NCBI RefSeq assembly: GCF_003075035.1
Contig: NZ_QCZE01000001.1
Coordinates: 2,418,759-2,482,758, forward strand
DNA length: 64,000 nt
Source: Zobellella maritima
GTDB lineage: Bacteria > Pseudomonadota > Gammaproteobacteria > Enterobacterales > Aeromonadaceae
Direction of reading: 5' to 3'
Below are positions 1-9,725 of the stretch, piece by piece. A program made the translations under genes and the position numbers. The notes under the pieces were generated by a model. That model saw only the letters and a list, made by a program, of their open reading frames with translations. It did no database searches and was not told where the DNA came from. How positions within the stretch are numbered: position 1 is the first letter of the stretch; each line of letters starts with the position of its first letter.

Positions 1-348
1 ATTGGTGGGTGGCCTCAGCCCCCCCCTGGCTTCGGGATCCTTGTGGATATTGGCCCCCGGCTGGGCCACCTCGAGCCGGTTGATGTCAGAAGAGGGTCCG
101 GTCCAGCCGGTCGCGGGATCATGGCAGCTGGAGCAGGACTGCGCGCCCTTGGGATCGGAGATAGGATCGAAAAACACCCGCTTGCCCAGTTCGGTCAGGG
201 CCTCGATCCGCTCGCCATCGTCCAGATTGGCGGTATCCTTATCCTTCTTGGCCTGAACCTGGCCGGATGTCAGATTCAAGCCACTCGCAAACACCATGAT
301 GGTCACGACTCTCGTGATTGCGGAGGTTCGAAAAATTGTTGTACTCAT
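1..348 (-). CDS. Di-haem cytochrome c peroxidase family protein, N-terminal part
   Basis: The gene starts at an ATG at 348 on the minus strand and runs off the left edge, so only about 116 residues are present. The N-terminus has a hydrophobic stretch consistent with a signal peptide (about residues 10-30), followed by a segment resembling the start of bacterial cytochrome c peroxidases and MauG-like proteins. It includes a c-type haem site (C-S-S-C-H) near residue 73, followed by Asp-Pro and a Gly-Trp. Known family members are periplasmic and reduce hydrogen peroxide or carry out related haem oxidations. The second haem site and the catalytic domain lie outside the window, so peroxidase activity cannot be confirmed. 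Confidence 0.75.
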   Translation of the reverse strand, partial: MSTTIFRTSAITRVVTIMVFASGLNLTSGQVQAKKDKDTANLDDGERIEALTELGKRVFFDPISDPKGAQSCSSCHDPATGWTGPSSDINRLEVAQPGANIHKDPEARGGLRPPTN

Positions 349-1032
349 CGCTATATGCTCCTCACATTTGCGGCAATAGCTGGGGTTACAGCCAGAGAGT
401 GTCAGACTCTCCATATCCGTCGACAGACACGGCCATTCCCATGGCGGCGTTATTAACGACAGATTATTATTCTCTTAAAAAACACATTGCTCTTATTCAT
501 TTAAAGAGCAGGAAGACGCAATCGCCCACGCCGACAATCGGCCATCCCTTCAGGCGTATTAACATCATTAAAGGCGGGAGCTAAACAGCTTCATCCCTGT
601 CACTATTAAGCGTTGACGAAAACAGCCGGCTTTGCAAAAGAGGATAAAGAAGCGACGAGGATAGTTACACCCGATAAAATGGTGCACAGTAAAGAAACCG
701 GACAATAAGGAAAATAAATAATCAACCGATAATCAATAAATTGAAAACTGGGCCAGTTTATTTAAATAAATCAATGTAACAAAAAAGACACAGTTAAAAA
801 AAAGAGTTCCCATTAATATCAGACGGTTAGTTTTTTTTAATTTATTTGGTGTTCCATCACCGTTACAGTTTTTATTTTCAAGCCTTACATTGCAGCTGTG
901 AATAGTAGAACAATCAAGGTGTCAGGCAACTACCTGCCACACCGGCATAACAGCCTTCCCTGGCGCCTGACGGGATAATAGATTCTGTAATGTACCGAGG
1001 CCCTGTTATCAAGCTGACCGGAGGCTAACCAT
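349..1032. other. Non-coding stretch, AT-rich
   Basis: About 680 bases with no convincing reading frame. The part from about 660 to 900 is clearly more AT-rich than the surrounding genes. It must carry the promoter of the peroxidase gene (left) and the 3' end signals of the oxygenase gene (right). I could not identify a clear FNR-type site, a strong terminator or an RNA gene here. Confidence 0.5.
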
Positions 1033-1875
1033 TTAGATTACACCCAACTCTCTCAGTCGTTCCTTAAGGTAGCTGTCGGCGGTATAACGCGTTGACAACA
1101 CCACCTCCGGCCTGGGATGCAGGAACAGTGGCAGGGAAATACGCGATTTGCCCATATCCAGGCCCTCGGGATTGATCACCCGGTGAGAGGTCGACGGGAA
1201 ATAGCCCCCCGAGGCCTCCTGCAGCATGTCACCGATATTGACGATCAGGTTGCCGAAGTCGCAGGGCACATCAAGCCATTGCTCACCGGTTCCCTTTACC
1301 TGCAACCCCGGCTCGTTGGCTGCCGGCAATATGGTGAGCAGGTTGATGTCTTCGTGGGCGGCAGCACGAATCGCTCCCGGTTCCTCATTTCCCAGCATCG
1401 GTGGATAGTGCAATACCCGCAGCAGGGTCTGCTCGCTGTCGGCAATCATGGATGACAGCGGCTGGCTGAAGCCCGCCCGAACCTCGGCCGGTGCATGAGT
1501 CTCAACCCATGACAACAGCTCGCCGGCCAGCCTGTTGGCCGCCTGATAATAATCCACCAGTTCTTCCCGCAACGCATCCGGGCAACGACCCCAGGGGTAA
1601 AAGTGGAAGTACTCCTTGATATCCTTGACCGAGTGCCCCTTGGCCACCTCGGAGATCTCGGCCGGGAAGTAACCATCCTGGGTCTTGGGGTCGAAGCGGT
1701 ATCTATGCTTGTCTTCACTATCGAAAAAGGCCTGCCAGTGCCGATAGATGGACTCGACCCGGCTTTGCTGCAGGGGGTGATGCTTCAGTACCCCGAAGCC
1801 GGTACTGCGCAGCGACTCGACAAACTGCTCGGCGGCGTTGTCGGCACGATAATCAACGGCAACTAGTTTCATCAT
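1033..1875 (-). CDS. 2-oxoglutarate/Fe(II)-dependent oxygenase, isopenicillin N synthase-like
   Basis: The 280-residue protein has the 2OG-Fe(II) oxygenase fold of the isopenicillin N synthase/flavonol synthase group. The iron-binding facial triad is visible as His-x-Asp in the segment A-A-H-E-D-I-N (about residues 173-175) and a later His in T-S-H-R-V. The 2OG-binding Arg-x-Ser follows in S-R-I-S-L-P. The natural substrate is not evident. It lies 110 bases downstream of a LysR gene on the same strand, which may control it. The second Met (1872) is better placed relative to a GAGA ribosome site than the first. Bacterial members act on amino acids, small acids or plant-like metabolites, so no specific role is given. 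Confidence 0.8.
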   Translation of the reverse strand: MMKLVAVDYRADNAAEQFVESLRSTGFGVLKHHPLQQSRVESIYRHWQAFFDSEDKHRYRFDPKTQDGYFPAEISEVAKGHSVKDIKEYFHFYPWGRCPDALREELVDYYQAANRLAGELLSWVETHAPAEVRAGFSQPLSSMIADSEQTLLRVLHYPPMLGNEEPGAIRAAAHEDINLLTILPAANEPGLQVKGTGEQWLDVPCDFGNLIVNIGDMLQEASGGYFPSTSHRVINPEGLDMGKSRISLPLFLHPRPEVVLSTRYTADSYLKERLRELGVI

Positions 1876-1986
1876 ATTCTCTTTGCCGACACCAGGTGCG
1901 GCTATCCGTGGTTGAAATGGATAAGGATCCTAGTTATTCCCCCCCATTTCGGCAAGTGCTTTGGGATCGCCAGGTCGGGGGCAGGA

Positions 1987-2880
1987 TCAACCAAGTTGGT
2001 GCCGGTGCCAATCTTCGATGACCATTTTGGCAGCTGCAAACTGAGGACTCTCCTTTATGGTTTGCACCAGGCGGGACGTGGCCTCGTTCACCCGCTCGGC
2101 CACGAACAGGGTGGTATCGGTCCAGGGCAAGGGGGGCAGTCCTTCTTCGACCACCACCAGGCCCGGTTCAAGGGTCTTGCGCGGGATCACCCCGACCCCA
2201 ATACCCGCCCGCACCGCCGCCAATATTCCCGCCCGGCTCTGGCTGGTGAAGGCAATTCGATAGGACTGGTCCGTACTTTCCAAAGCCTGACGGGCAGAAT
2301 CCCGGTGATAGCAGCCCTCAACAAACACCGCCAGCGGCAAGGGTTCGCGCAGATGTGCTTCATGCATTTCTGAACGCACCCAGACCAGCTCATCGCGACC
2401 GAGACGCAGGCCCCCCTCCGACAATACCGGCATTTCCACCAGGGCGACATCCAGTTTACCTTCCTTGACCAGTGACGCCAGGTAATGAGGCCGGTGATCA
2501 CAGAGCACTTCCAGCCGCGCTTCAGGGTAGTTGAGTACGAAGGTTTCCAGCAGCGGGGTCAGGTTGCGGGTGGCGTATTGATCATGGGTACCGAAGCGAA
2601 CCTTGCCCGCAATATCCGCATTCTGGAAGGAGCCCAGGATCCGATCGTGCAAATTAAGCAGCTGCTGGGCATGGGACCTGAGCTGATCCCCGGCAGGGGT
2701 TAGCCTGACCCCATACTGACCACGCTCCAACAACTCGGCCATCACCAGTTCTTCGAGTCGACTCAGTTGCATGCTGATGGTAGAAGGGGCCCGGTGCAAC
2801 CGGCCTGCCGCCACCGTCAGGTTGAGGGTATCTGCCACCACCACGAAGGTCCGCAGCAAGGTAATGGGTAAATCACGCAT
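1987..2880 (-). CDS. LysR-family transcriptional regulator
   Basis: The 297-residue protein has an N-terminal winged helix-turn-helix (about residues 4-63; the pattern L-L-R-T-F-V-V-V-A-D then A-A-G-R-L-H-R-A-P-S-T-I-S is typical) and a C-terminal periplasmic-binding-like effector domain. It is divergent from the MFS transporter at 2996 and lies upstream of the oxygenase on its own strand. The likely job is control of the transporter and possibly the oxygenase. The effector is unknown. Confidence 0.88.
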   Translation of the reverse strand: MRDLPITLLRTFVVVADTLNLTVAAGRLHRAPSTISMQLSRLEELVMAELLERGQYGVRLTPAGDQLRSHAQQLLNLHDRILGSFQNADIAGKVRFGTHDQYATRNLTPLLETFVLNYPEARLEVLCDHRPHYLASLVKEGKLDVALVEMPVLSEGGLRLGRDELVWVRSEMHEAHLREPLPLAVFVEGCYHRDSARQALESTDQSYRIAFTSQSRAGILAAVRAGIGVGVIPRKTLEPGLVVVEEGLPPLPWTDTTLFVAERVNEATSRLVQTIKESPQFAAAKMVIEDWHRHQLG

Positions 2881-2893
2881 GGCAAGATTTCAA

Positions 2894-2939
2894 TATTGTT
2901 GAACGCAGGGGTCAATATTTATCGATTTACCGAACAATA
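2894..2939. promoter_or_regulatory. Inverted repeat between LysR gene and MFS gene, possible operator
   Basis: TATTGTT at 2894-2900 and AACAATA at 2933-2939 form a 7-base inverted repeat in the 115-base divergent intergenic region. LysR regulators usually bind dyads in such positions, so this is a candidate binding site. The spacing of 32 bases between arms is longer than in a typical T-N11-A LysR box, so the two arms may instead be half-sites. Confidence 0.35.
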
Positions 2940-2995
2940 ACAAGCGTTCAGGATAGGTACTGTTAATTAACCGTTCATCATCAGGGAGAGTCAAT

Positions 2996-4189
2996 ATGCG
3001 GATGGCCGCCATATTCGGGATGAATCAGATAGTTAGTCATGGTTTCGGTATGTTCCTGTTTGCCGCCCTGGTGCCCTTGATGCGGGAGTCCATCACCCTC
3101 AACCATTGGCACCTGGCCGCCATCGGCGCCCTTACCCAGCTGGCATACCTCGCCGGGGCCATGTTGCTCGGATTGATTGGTCATCGCCTGGGGACAGCCC
3201 GCCTGGCACTGACAACCGGTATCTTCAGCACCGCCCTGTTGTTTACCATGTCACAGCTGCGGGATCCGCTGCTTATCACCCTGACCCTGACCTGCCTGGC
3301 CGCCAGCGCGGCGATCAGCTGGGGCACCATAGTGGAGATCGTCAGCCGTTGCGCCAAGCCCGAACAAAGGTCCACCTACCTTTCGACCGCATCCAGCGGC
3401 ACGGCCTGGGGTTATGGCCTGAACGGCCTGCTGATCCTGCTGGTGGTGCCCGTATTTGGCTGGCAAAGCGGCTGGCAAATAGCCGGCGTCATCGGCATGA
3501 TAGTGGTTGGTCTGACCTGGCATCTGTTGCGCGGCTTACAGAAACGACCGGCCAACGGGGAGAATACCGCCGAATCCGTCATTCCCGCCTCGAAACTGCT
3601 TGCGACCATCTGCGGGGAACGTACCGCCCTGCTGGCCTGTTTGATCTGTTTCCTGGTCGGTTTCACCACCATGCCTTTTTCCAACTGGCTCAACACCTAT
3701 CTGGATCAGCTGGGGCTGCCTGCCGCCCTGGGTGGATATACCTGGACCACCGTCGGTGTAACCGGCATGGTGGCGGGCCTGCTCACCGGCAGATTGGCCG
3801 ACCGTCAAGGCCACAGCGTGGCGCTGCTGGTGATCTTCAGCTGCTTTGCCCTGGGTCTGCTGGCCTTTACCTATGATCCGGCCCACTGCGCCCTGCTTGC
3901 CGGCTTCGGTTATGGCATGATGTACTTTCCCATGTGGGGCATACTCGCCGGCTGGATTGGCCAGAGCTACTCTTCGACCGCCACCATGCAGATCAGCGGC
4001 ATTTGCATGGTGACCTTCGGGTTGGGAGGTACCTTGGGTAACCTGCTGGCCGGATATATTCGCGAGGCCACAGGCTCGCTGGACAGTGTCTATCTCGTAT
4101 TAACCGCAGCCGCGATATTGCTGGTCTTCCTGGCGTTGTGGATACAGCGGACAGGCCCCAGGGTTAGTCCCGTTCAGCCGCTTGCCTGA
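2996..4189 (+). CDS. MFS transporter
   Basis: The 397-residue protein has about twelve hydrophobic segments in the usual 6+6 MFS arrangement, with a cytoplasmic loop near residues 180-200. The motif G-R-L-A-D-R-Q-G-H after transmembrane helix 8 is the second copy of MFS motif A; the first is the weaker G-H-R-L-G-T. A GGGAG ribosome site lies 6-11 bases before the ATG. It is divergent from the LysR gene. Substrate cannot be inferred; the YbfB/YjiJ-like and CynX-like groups are the nearest in appearance. Confidence 0.85.
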   Translation: MRMAAIFGMNQIVSHGFGMFLFAALVPLMRESITLNHWHLAAIGALTQLAYLAGAMLLGLIGHRLGTARLALTTGIFSTALLFTMSQLRDPLLITLTLTCLAASAAISWGTIVEIVSRCAKPEQRSTYLSTASSGTAWGYGLNGLLILLVVPVFGWQSGWQIAGVIGMIVVGLTWHLLRGLQKRPANGENTAESVIPASKLLATICGERTALLACLICFLVGFTTMPFSNWLNTYLDQLGLPAALGGYTWTTVGVTGMVAGLLTGRLADRQGHSVALLVIFSCFALGLLAFTYDPAHCALLAGFGYGMMYFPMWGILAGWIGQSYSSTATMQISGICMVTFGLGGTLGNLLAGYIREATGSLDSVYLVLTAAAILLVFLALWIQRTGPRVSPVQPLA

Positions 4190-4327
4190 CAGACATTCGC
4201 ATTCCGGCAGGGGGTCATGGTTTCGCCGCCACGGATCCCCTGTCTATCTGTCATATCCGATTGGTGCCTTTTCAGATAATAAACTAGGATCACTTAAAAC
4301 AGTGACTTAAGTTACTGATCGAACTAG

Positions 4328-5395
4328 ATGACAGTGGATGTCGCCATGATAAAAAAACACAAGGCATGTGTTTTAGTATGGGTGTTGTTCGTTTGCTTTT
4401 CCTCGCCGGCCGAGACTCTGCATATCCTCAACTGGGAAGCCTATCTGTCTGACCAGGTCACCGCACGCTTTGAACAAAAGACCGGTCACCGCATCGAGCA
4501 AGTCTATTATGACAGCGAAAAAAAGCGCAACACCCTGCTGGGCAGGGCAGACAAGTATAATTTTGATCTGGTCCTGGTCGACCATATTACCGCCCGGCTG
4601 TTCGGTGCCAGGGGTATGTTCAGCCCGCTGACACTGGAACAGATTCCCAACCTGGACCACGTACCTGAATACCGGAGGGAACAATGCGGTCAGTTTGGCG
4701 CCCCCTATTTCTGGGGCACCCTGGGGATCCTGTACCGGGCTGATAAGGTGCAACCACCACCCAGCTCCTGGCGTGATCTGCTGGTTCCCGATGTCGGCCT
4801 GAAGGGCCACATCGGTATGCTCGACAACTACCACGATACTCTGGTTCCCCCCCTGGCCATGCTGCAACAGCCGCTCGGCAGCGGTGACAACCAGGCCCTC
4901 AGAGAAGCCTTCTTGCTGTTAAAGGCCCAATCATCCTGGGTGCTGACCTATGAGTATCCCCTGACCTATATCCAGCACAGCCAGCAGGCAGATCAGCTCT
5001 ATATGGCCCAGGGATACAGCAGTGACCGGGCCGCCATGAACCGCCTTTCAGGTCAGGAGCACTGGCGGTTCGTGGTGCCGGATGAAGGCACCTCGGTCTG
5101 GCTGGATTGCCTGGCTATCTTTGCTCACTCTCCCCACCAGGCCCTGGCCATCGAGTTTCTCAACTTCCTTAACCTTCCGGAAATAGCCGCACTCAATGCC
5201 GAGCAGACGTTCGCCGCACCCACCAATGATGCGGCCCTGACGCTGCTCTCCGACCAGTTCAGGAAAGACAGTTCCATATTTCCATCTTCATCCATCTTGC
5301 AAAGCAGCCAGCTTGCCCCCTTGCTGGACCCGAAAAATATGGAAGTTCGCAATCGAATCACTTTGGCGGTGTTAAAGAACCATGAAACTCAGTAA
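4328..5395 (+). CDS. nspS: Periplasmic polyamine-binding protein, NspS-like
   Basis: The 355-residue protein belongs to the PotD/PotF family of spermidine/putrescine-binding proteins. It has a signal peptide followed by the typical segment L-H-I-L-N-W-E-A-Y-L, then features such as P-Y-F-W-G-T and W-L-D-C-L-A-I. The Met at codon 7 (4346) gives a better signal peptide and is probably the true start. No ABC permease or ATPase is adjacent. Instead the gene overlaps the next one, a membrane GGDEF-EAL protein, by 14 bases. This is the arrangement of nspS-mbaA in Vibrio cholerae, where NspS binds norspermidine or spermidine and signals to MbaA. Assignment rests on this context and family membership. 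Confidence 0.8.
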   Translation: MTVDVAMIKKHKACVLVWVLFVCFSSPAETLHILNWEAYLSDQVTARFEQKTGHRIEQVYYDSEKKRNTLLGRADKYNFDLVLVDHITARLFGARGMFSPLTLEQIPNLDHVPEYRREQCGQFGAPYFWGTLGILYRADKVQPPPSSWRDLLVPDVGLKGHIGMLDNYHDTLVPPLAMLQQPLGSGDNQALREAFLLLKAQSSWVLTYEYPLTYIQHSQQADQLYMAQGYSSDRAAMNRLSGQEHWRFVVPDEGTSVWLDCLAIFAHSPHQALAIEFLNFLNLPEIAALNAEQTFAAPTNDAALTLLSDQFRKDSSIFPSSSILQSSQLAPLLDPKNMEVRNRITLAVLKNHETQ

Positions 5396-7733
5396 ACGCG
5401 CTACCCTGCTGATCCTGCCGGTGTTACTGGCCAGTTACCTGCTGGCGGGTGCCGGCGTCTATATGGTTCAGAAACAGGCCATCTATCAGCATACCCAGAG
5501 CCGGCTCGAGCTGAGCATGGCCGAGCTGTCGGCCAGTCTGGCCAGCTATATCTCATTTTCCGAAAGCTACCTGCTCAGCACCAGCTCGAGCGAGGTCATG
5601 CTCTATTTCCTGACGGAACCCGACAACCATTACCGGAGCCTGACCCTGAGTGCACAGATGGAAGACTATCTGCGCCGCTTCCAACGCCATCACTCCGATT
5701 ACCTGGCCTTTGCCCTGGTGCCAGACAGCGGGCACACTGAGTATTATTTCGAAAGCAGCCAGGATCCCTTCGCCGAGCCCAGTCCCGCCCTGCTTGCCTT
5801 CGCCCGCTCGCTGCGACAGCAACAAAAGCTGATGGACTGGACCCTGACCACAGAACCGGACGGACGTACCCGCATCATCCAGGGGCTGCGCCTGGACCGG
5901 AGAACAGCCAGTGAGCCCCTGCCTACCCAGCAAGAACAGACCATTACCGCCGCCATCGTCATCGAGCCCACCGAATTCGATCGCCTGCGCCTGAAACTGG
6001 AACACAGCATGCAAGCCGGGGTCATGTTTTCCCCTCAGCCTCCCGTCCTGAGCGGGCCACTGACAGCCTCGGCCCCGGTGGGCAACAACCTGTACCTCGG
6101 CATTGACCCATCGCCAGACGTAGTGCAGGACGAACTGCGTCAGCTGCAAGAATCCTTACTGGTTGGTCTGATGTTGCTCGCTGTCTGCTCCACCCTGCTG
6201 TTGCTGTGGCTGATCCGGCACTATATCACCCAGCCGATCAGCCACCTTGAACAGGATCTGCATCAGGTGATCTCCGGCGAGCAAAGTCAGCTGTCCGATA
6301 TCAGGGACGATAATGAAATCGGCCGTCTGGGCCAGACCTTTCAGTCACTCTATATACAACTCTCCCATGCCTACAAACAAACCCGCCAGCAGGCAATTAT
6401 CGACCCGCTCACCGGCCTGCCCAACCGGATGGCCTTTTCAGAGCAGATTGTTCAGGCACTACAACAAGCCGGGCAACACCACCACCAGTTGTCCCTGCTA
6501 TCGATGAACCTGGACAACTTCAAGTACATCAACGACAAGTACGGCCATGAATTCGGCGATCAACTGCTGCAGGCCATCGCCCTGCAGGTGGGCAAAACAC
6601 TGCTACACCCCGAATCGCCCGCTTCGATGATCCATACTCCCCTGCTGGTCAGGCTGGCCGGGGACGAGTTTGCCCTGCTGCTGGAGCACAGCGCCGGCTC
6701 CGATCTGATTTATCAGCAGACCACTGTGATTCAAAACCTGTTCAAGGAGGGCTTCACCTTCGAACTGGGCTGCTACCCCATCACCATGGGGATTGGGGTC
6801 GCCACCTATCCCGAAGATGGCAATAGTGCCAGCGAGCTGGTGGCCAATGCGGAGGTGGCCATGTACCAGGCCAAGGCAATAGGAAAAAATCAGGTCGCCT
6901 TTTACTCCCGCAACCTGGCAATGAAAATACGCCGCGCCAAAGACATAGAGCAAGAGCTGAAAGTCCTGGTCGAAGATCAGGAGTTTCAGCTGGTCTATAT
7001 GCCTATCGTCGATGGCAAAACGGGAGTGACCGTATGTTGTGAGGCGCTGCTGCGCTGGAACTCACCGGTACTGGGCCGGGTTCCCCCCGATGAATTCATC
7101 CCCATCGCAGAAAACTGTGGCCTGTATGACAAGATTGATCACTGGGTGGTAGAGCGAGCCTTCCGGGATTTTTCTAAACTGCAGGGCTGTTTCGGCAAAC
7201 AGACCAGGATAGCCATCAACCTGTCCTCTGCCGAACTCGGCATGCCCGGGGTGGACAAATTCCTGCTTGAAATGGCCAACCGTTACCGACTGTCGACCCA
7301 ATATATAGAAATAGAAATTACCGAAACCTACAAGGCGGAGTACAGCCTGGCGGCCGACGCCCTGCTCAAGCGGCTGCGCGCCGCCGGATTTACCATAGTG
7401 ATCGACGACTTCGGCACCGGCTATACATCGCTACTGCAGATGCTGGAATACCCGGTAGACAAAGTGAAGCTCGACCGCTCCTTCCTCGAACGGCTGTTAA
7501 ACACCCAACAGGGGGAGCTGTTGCAACCCTTGATCGCCCTCTGCCAGTTGCAGGGGATCCGGGTGGTGGCCGAAGGGGTGGAAAACCAGGCTCAGGCGGA
7601 CATGCTCACCGCCGCCGGCTGCGATTACCTGCAAGGCTACTGGTTCGGCAAACCCAAATTCCTGGATGAATTATCCCAAACGACAAACGTCAAACCGATA
7701 GAGCTGGCCAAGTTCCGCCGGCGCTATCAATAG
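5382..7733 (+). CDS. mbaA: Membrane GGDEF-EAL protein, MbaA-like polyamine-responsive c-di-GMP enzyme
   Basis: The 783-residue protein matches V. cholerae MbaA (about 790) in length. Order: transmembrane helix (about 8-28), periplasmic sensor domain (about 30-260), second helix (about 262-282), HAMP, GGDEF domain (about 345-510), EAL domain (about 525-770). The GGDEF signature is A-G-D-E-F. The EAL domain keeps E-A-L-L-R-W, I-N-L-S-S, E-I-E-I-T-E-T, D-D-F-G-T-G-Y-T-S-L, K-L-D-R-S-F and V-A-E-G-V-E, so phosphodiesterase activity is expected. It is translationally coupled to the NspS-like gene. By analogy, bound polyamine on NspS would be read by the periplasmic domain and change c-di-GMP turnover and biofilm formation. 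Confidence 0.85.
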   Translation: MKLSKRATLLILPVLLASYLLAGAGVYMVQKQAIYQHTQSRLELSMAELSASLASYISFSESYLLSTSSSEVMLYFLTEPDNHYRSLTLSAQMEDYLRRFQRHHSDYLAFALVPDSGHTEYYFESSQDPFAEPSPALLAFARSLRQQQKLMDWTLTTEPDGRTRIIQGLRLDRRTASEPLPTQQEQTITAAIVIEPTEFDRLRLKLEHSMQAGVMFSPQPPVLSGPLTASAPVGNNLYLGIDPSPDVVQDELRQLQESLLVGLMLLAVCSTLLLLWLIRHYITQPISHLEQDLHQVISGEQSQLSDIRDDNEIGRLGQTFQSLYIQLSHAYKQTRQQAIIDPLTGLPNRMAFSEQIVQALQQAGQHHHQLSLLSMNLDNFKYINDKYGHEFGDQLLQAIALQVGKTLLHPESPASMIHTPLLVRLAGDEFALLLEHSAGSDLIYQQTTVIQNLFKEGFTFELGCYPITMGIGVATYPEDGNSASELVANAEVAMYQAKAIGKNQVAFYSRNLAMKIRRAKDIEQELKVLVEDQEFQLVYMPIVDGKTGVTVCCEALLRWNSPVLGRVPPDEFIPIAENCGLYDKIDHWVVERAFRDFSKLQGCFGKQTRIAINLSSAELGMPGVDKFLLEMANRYRLSTQYIEIEITETYKAEYSLAADALLKRLRAAGFTIVIDDFGTGYTSLLQMLEYPVDKVKLDRSFLERLLNTQQGELLQPLIALCQLQGIRVVAEGVENQAQADMLTAAGCDYLQGYWFGKPKFLDELSQTTNVKPIELAKFRRRYQ

Positions 7734-7739
7734 GATCGG

Positions 7740-8708
7740 TTATTGCTTATCGGGCCGAGCTTCATACACAGCGCTGGCTCCCTGGCTAAGTGACAGTAGC
7801 CCCACGACCAGCCGGGTCACGGGCGTAGCTACCCCCAGCCGTTCTGCTCTGCGCAACACGGCACCACTGATCGCATCCAGCTCCAGCGGACGCCCCTTTT
7901 CCTTGTCCACCAGCATGGAAGTCTTGATGGCGTCGAAATTGCGAATAAGGGTGAACATCTCCTCCACATCCTGCCGGTCCAGCTCAACCTGATCGGCCCG
8001 GGCGACCAGCGCCGTCTCGTTCATCATCTGATATACAGACTGGCCAAGACAAGGATCGTGGCTCAGGCTGCGGGTATCCAGACCAGTCAGGGCCGACAGG
8101 GGATTGACCCCATTGTTGATGATCAACTTACGCCACAGCTCCTTGCGAATATCGCTGGATATCCGGGTGGGAATTGCCGCCTGCTCAAACAGCTGCTCGA
8201 GTGCTGGCAGGAATCCGGCCAGGGGCTCCGCCTGCCGTGGCCAGGCGCCCATGACTACCTGGGCCGGGCCATCCGCATGCACTACACCGGGAGCAATGAT
8301 ATGACCGCCGATGCGAACCGCCAGTCCTCCCAAGGTGCGAGCATCGCCGACCCAACGGCTGATTTCCGACTCGTTATCAACCCCGTTTTGCAGGGATAGT
8401 ATCGGGGTATCGGCCTGCTTTAACCAGTCTCCCAGCTGTGCCATTACTCCGGCCGTGGCCTGGGATTTGAGGGTCAGGATAATCAGATCAAAGTCGGCAC
8501 AGGCCGATTGCACCAGCAGGGTGTCGATATCGACCGCCGACACGGCCCCCTGAAAACCACCCTGCTCATGCTCCAGCCGGAGCCCCTGTTGCTGCAAGGC
8601 CTGCAGATGTTCCCCGCGTGCCACCAGGCTTACCTGATGCCCGGCCTGCAACAGGCGAGCACCATAGTAGCAACCGATCCCCCCGGCCCCCACGATCAAA
8701 AAGCGCAT
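7740..8708 (-). CDS. Ketopantoate reductase family protein, PanE-like
   Basis: Reduces 2-dehydropantoate to pantoate with NADPH in coenzyme A synthesis, if orthologous. The N-terminus carries the Rossmann motif G-A-G-G-I-G right after the start, and the C-terminal domain has the family pattern with a catalytic Lys in K-L-I-I-N-N-G-V-N-P and a later E-L-D-A-I-S-G. An upstream Met at 8762 is in frame, but the ATG at 8708 has a GGAGA ribosome site and starts directly at the dinucleotide fold, so I chose it. Many bacteria carry several PanE-like paralogues with other 2-oxo acid substrates, so a specific symbol is withheld. The gene is convergent with mbaA, only 6 bases apart. Confidence 0.8.
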   Translation of the reverse strand: MRFLIVGAGGIGCYYGARLLQAGHQVSLVARGEHLQALQQQGLRLEHEQGGFQGAVSAVDIDTLLVQSACADFDLIILTLKSQATAGVMAQLGDWLKQADTPILSLQNGVDNESEISRWVGDARTLGGLAVRIGGHIIAPGVVHADGPAQVVMGAWPRQAEPLAGFLPALEQLFEQAAIPTRISSDIRKELWRKLIINNGVNPLSALTGLDTRSLSHDPCLGQSVYQMMNETALVARADQVELDRQDVEEMFTLIRNFDAIKTSMLVDKEKGRPLELDAISGAVLRRAERLGVATPVTRLVVGLLSLSQGASAVYEARPDKQ

Positions 8709-8777
8709 CTTGTCTCCCTGCCTCTTATACTTTGCTGCCATGCGGATAAGGTAACTCGACAATCAGAATGCCGGAGC

Positions 8778-9596
8778 TTACCCGAAACTCACTTCATAAC
8801 CGGTAAATTTGCGCAGGTTGATCACCCCGCTGTCCAGGATCAGGTACTGGCCCTTGATGCCCAACAGTACGCCGGATACGGTCTTGTTCTTGTCGAAATT
8901 GTGGCTGGCGATCTTGGTGGGATACTGGGTGACCGGATAACGGATCTCCACCGGAGATTCATCCAGCGGCACTATGGCCTCGGCGCCGAAACGCAGGCTC
9001 AAGTCGGCCAGCCTGGCCTGGATCTCGGGGATCAGGCGGGCAGCATCCATTTTCAGCTCCAGGGGCGACTCGTCACCTTTCAGCATGGCTCGCCAATTGG
9101 TTTTATCCGCCACCAGCTCGGCCAGGGCGACTTCCACCAGGCCCGAAATCTGCCGGGTGGCCACCCTGAAGATGGGTAGCGCCTGGGTGGCGCCCTGATC
9201 TATCCAACGGGTCGGTATCTGAGTGGCGCGGGTAATACCCACTTTGAGTCCGGAGGTGTTGGCCAGATAGACGATATGGGGCACCATACAATGGCTGTCC
9301 CCCCATTCGGGTTCCCGGCAGGTGCCTTCGAAATAATGGCAGGTTTCCGGCTTCATAATGCACATGTCGCAGCGCGCCAGCTTTTTCATGCAGGGAAAGC
9401 AATGCCCCTGGGAATAGCTTTTGCTGGTTTTGCGACCACAGGCATCACAATAGATATTGCCGGTATGGGTCAGGGTAATGGACTGGCCAATCAGCGGATT
9501 AAGCGCCACGCGCTCCTCTCCCAAAGCCAGTTGGTAGGCGACCGGTGTTTCCAGGGCCGCCGGCATCTTTACCAGGGTGCCGGTTATGCTGCTCAT
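8778..9596 (-). CDS. DUF2797 family protein
   Basis: The 272-residue protein has a cysteine-rich N-terminal half with paired Cys (C-D-A-C-G, C-F-P-C-M, C-D-M-C, then C-H-Y and C-R), which looks like two structural zinc sites. It is followed by a GIY-YIG-like segment (V-Y-L-A-N-T-S-G-L-K-V-G-I-T-R). This fits DUF2797 proteins found in Aeromonas, Shewanella and Vibrio. Function is unknown. No operon partner is evident. Confidence 0.8.
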   Translation of the reverse strand: MSSITGTLVKMPAALETPVAYQLALGEERVALNPLIGQSITLTHTGNIYCDACGRKTSKSYSQGHCFPCMKKLARCDMCIMKPETCHYFEGTCREPEWGDSHCMVPHIVYLANTSGLKVGITRATQIPTRWIDQGATQALPIFRVATRQISGLVEVALAELVADKTNWRAMLKGDESPLELKMDAARLIPEIQARLADLSLRFGAEAIVPLDESPVEIRYPVTQYPTKIASHNFDKNKTVSGVLLGIKGQYLILDSGVINLRKFTGYEVSFG

Positions 9597-9725
9597 TGTT
9601 CACATTCTGGGTTATGGACGACAGGGGTACTTTAACAGCCAGGACACCAAGGCGCATCTGTTGCGGCTAAGCTGATAGCAGTACCCGAATAGCCATCCCA
9701 ATTGCAATAAACAGGGAGACCACTT

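Noticed and set aside
2-456. Plus-strand open frames at the left edge
   Set aside because: They lie opposite the cytochrome c peroxidase-like gene, whose minus-strand frame has a signal peptide and a haem-binding motif.
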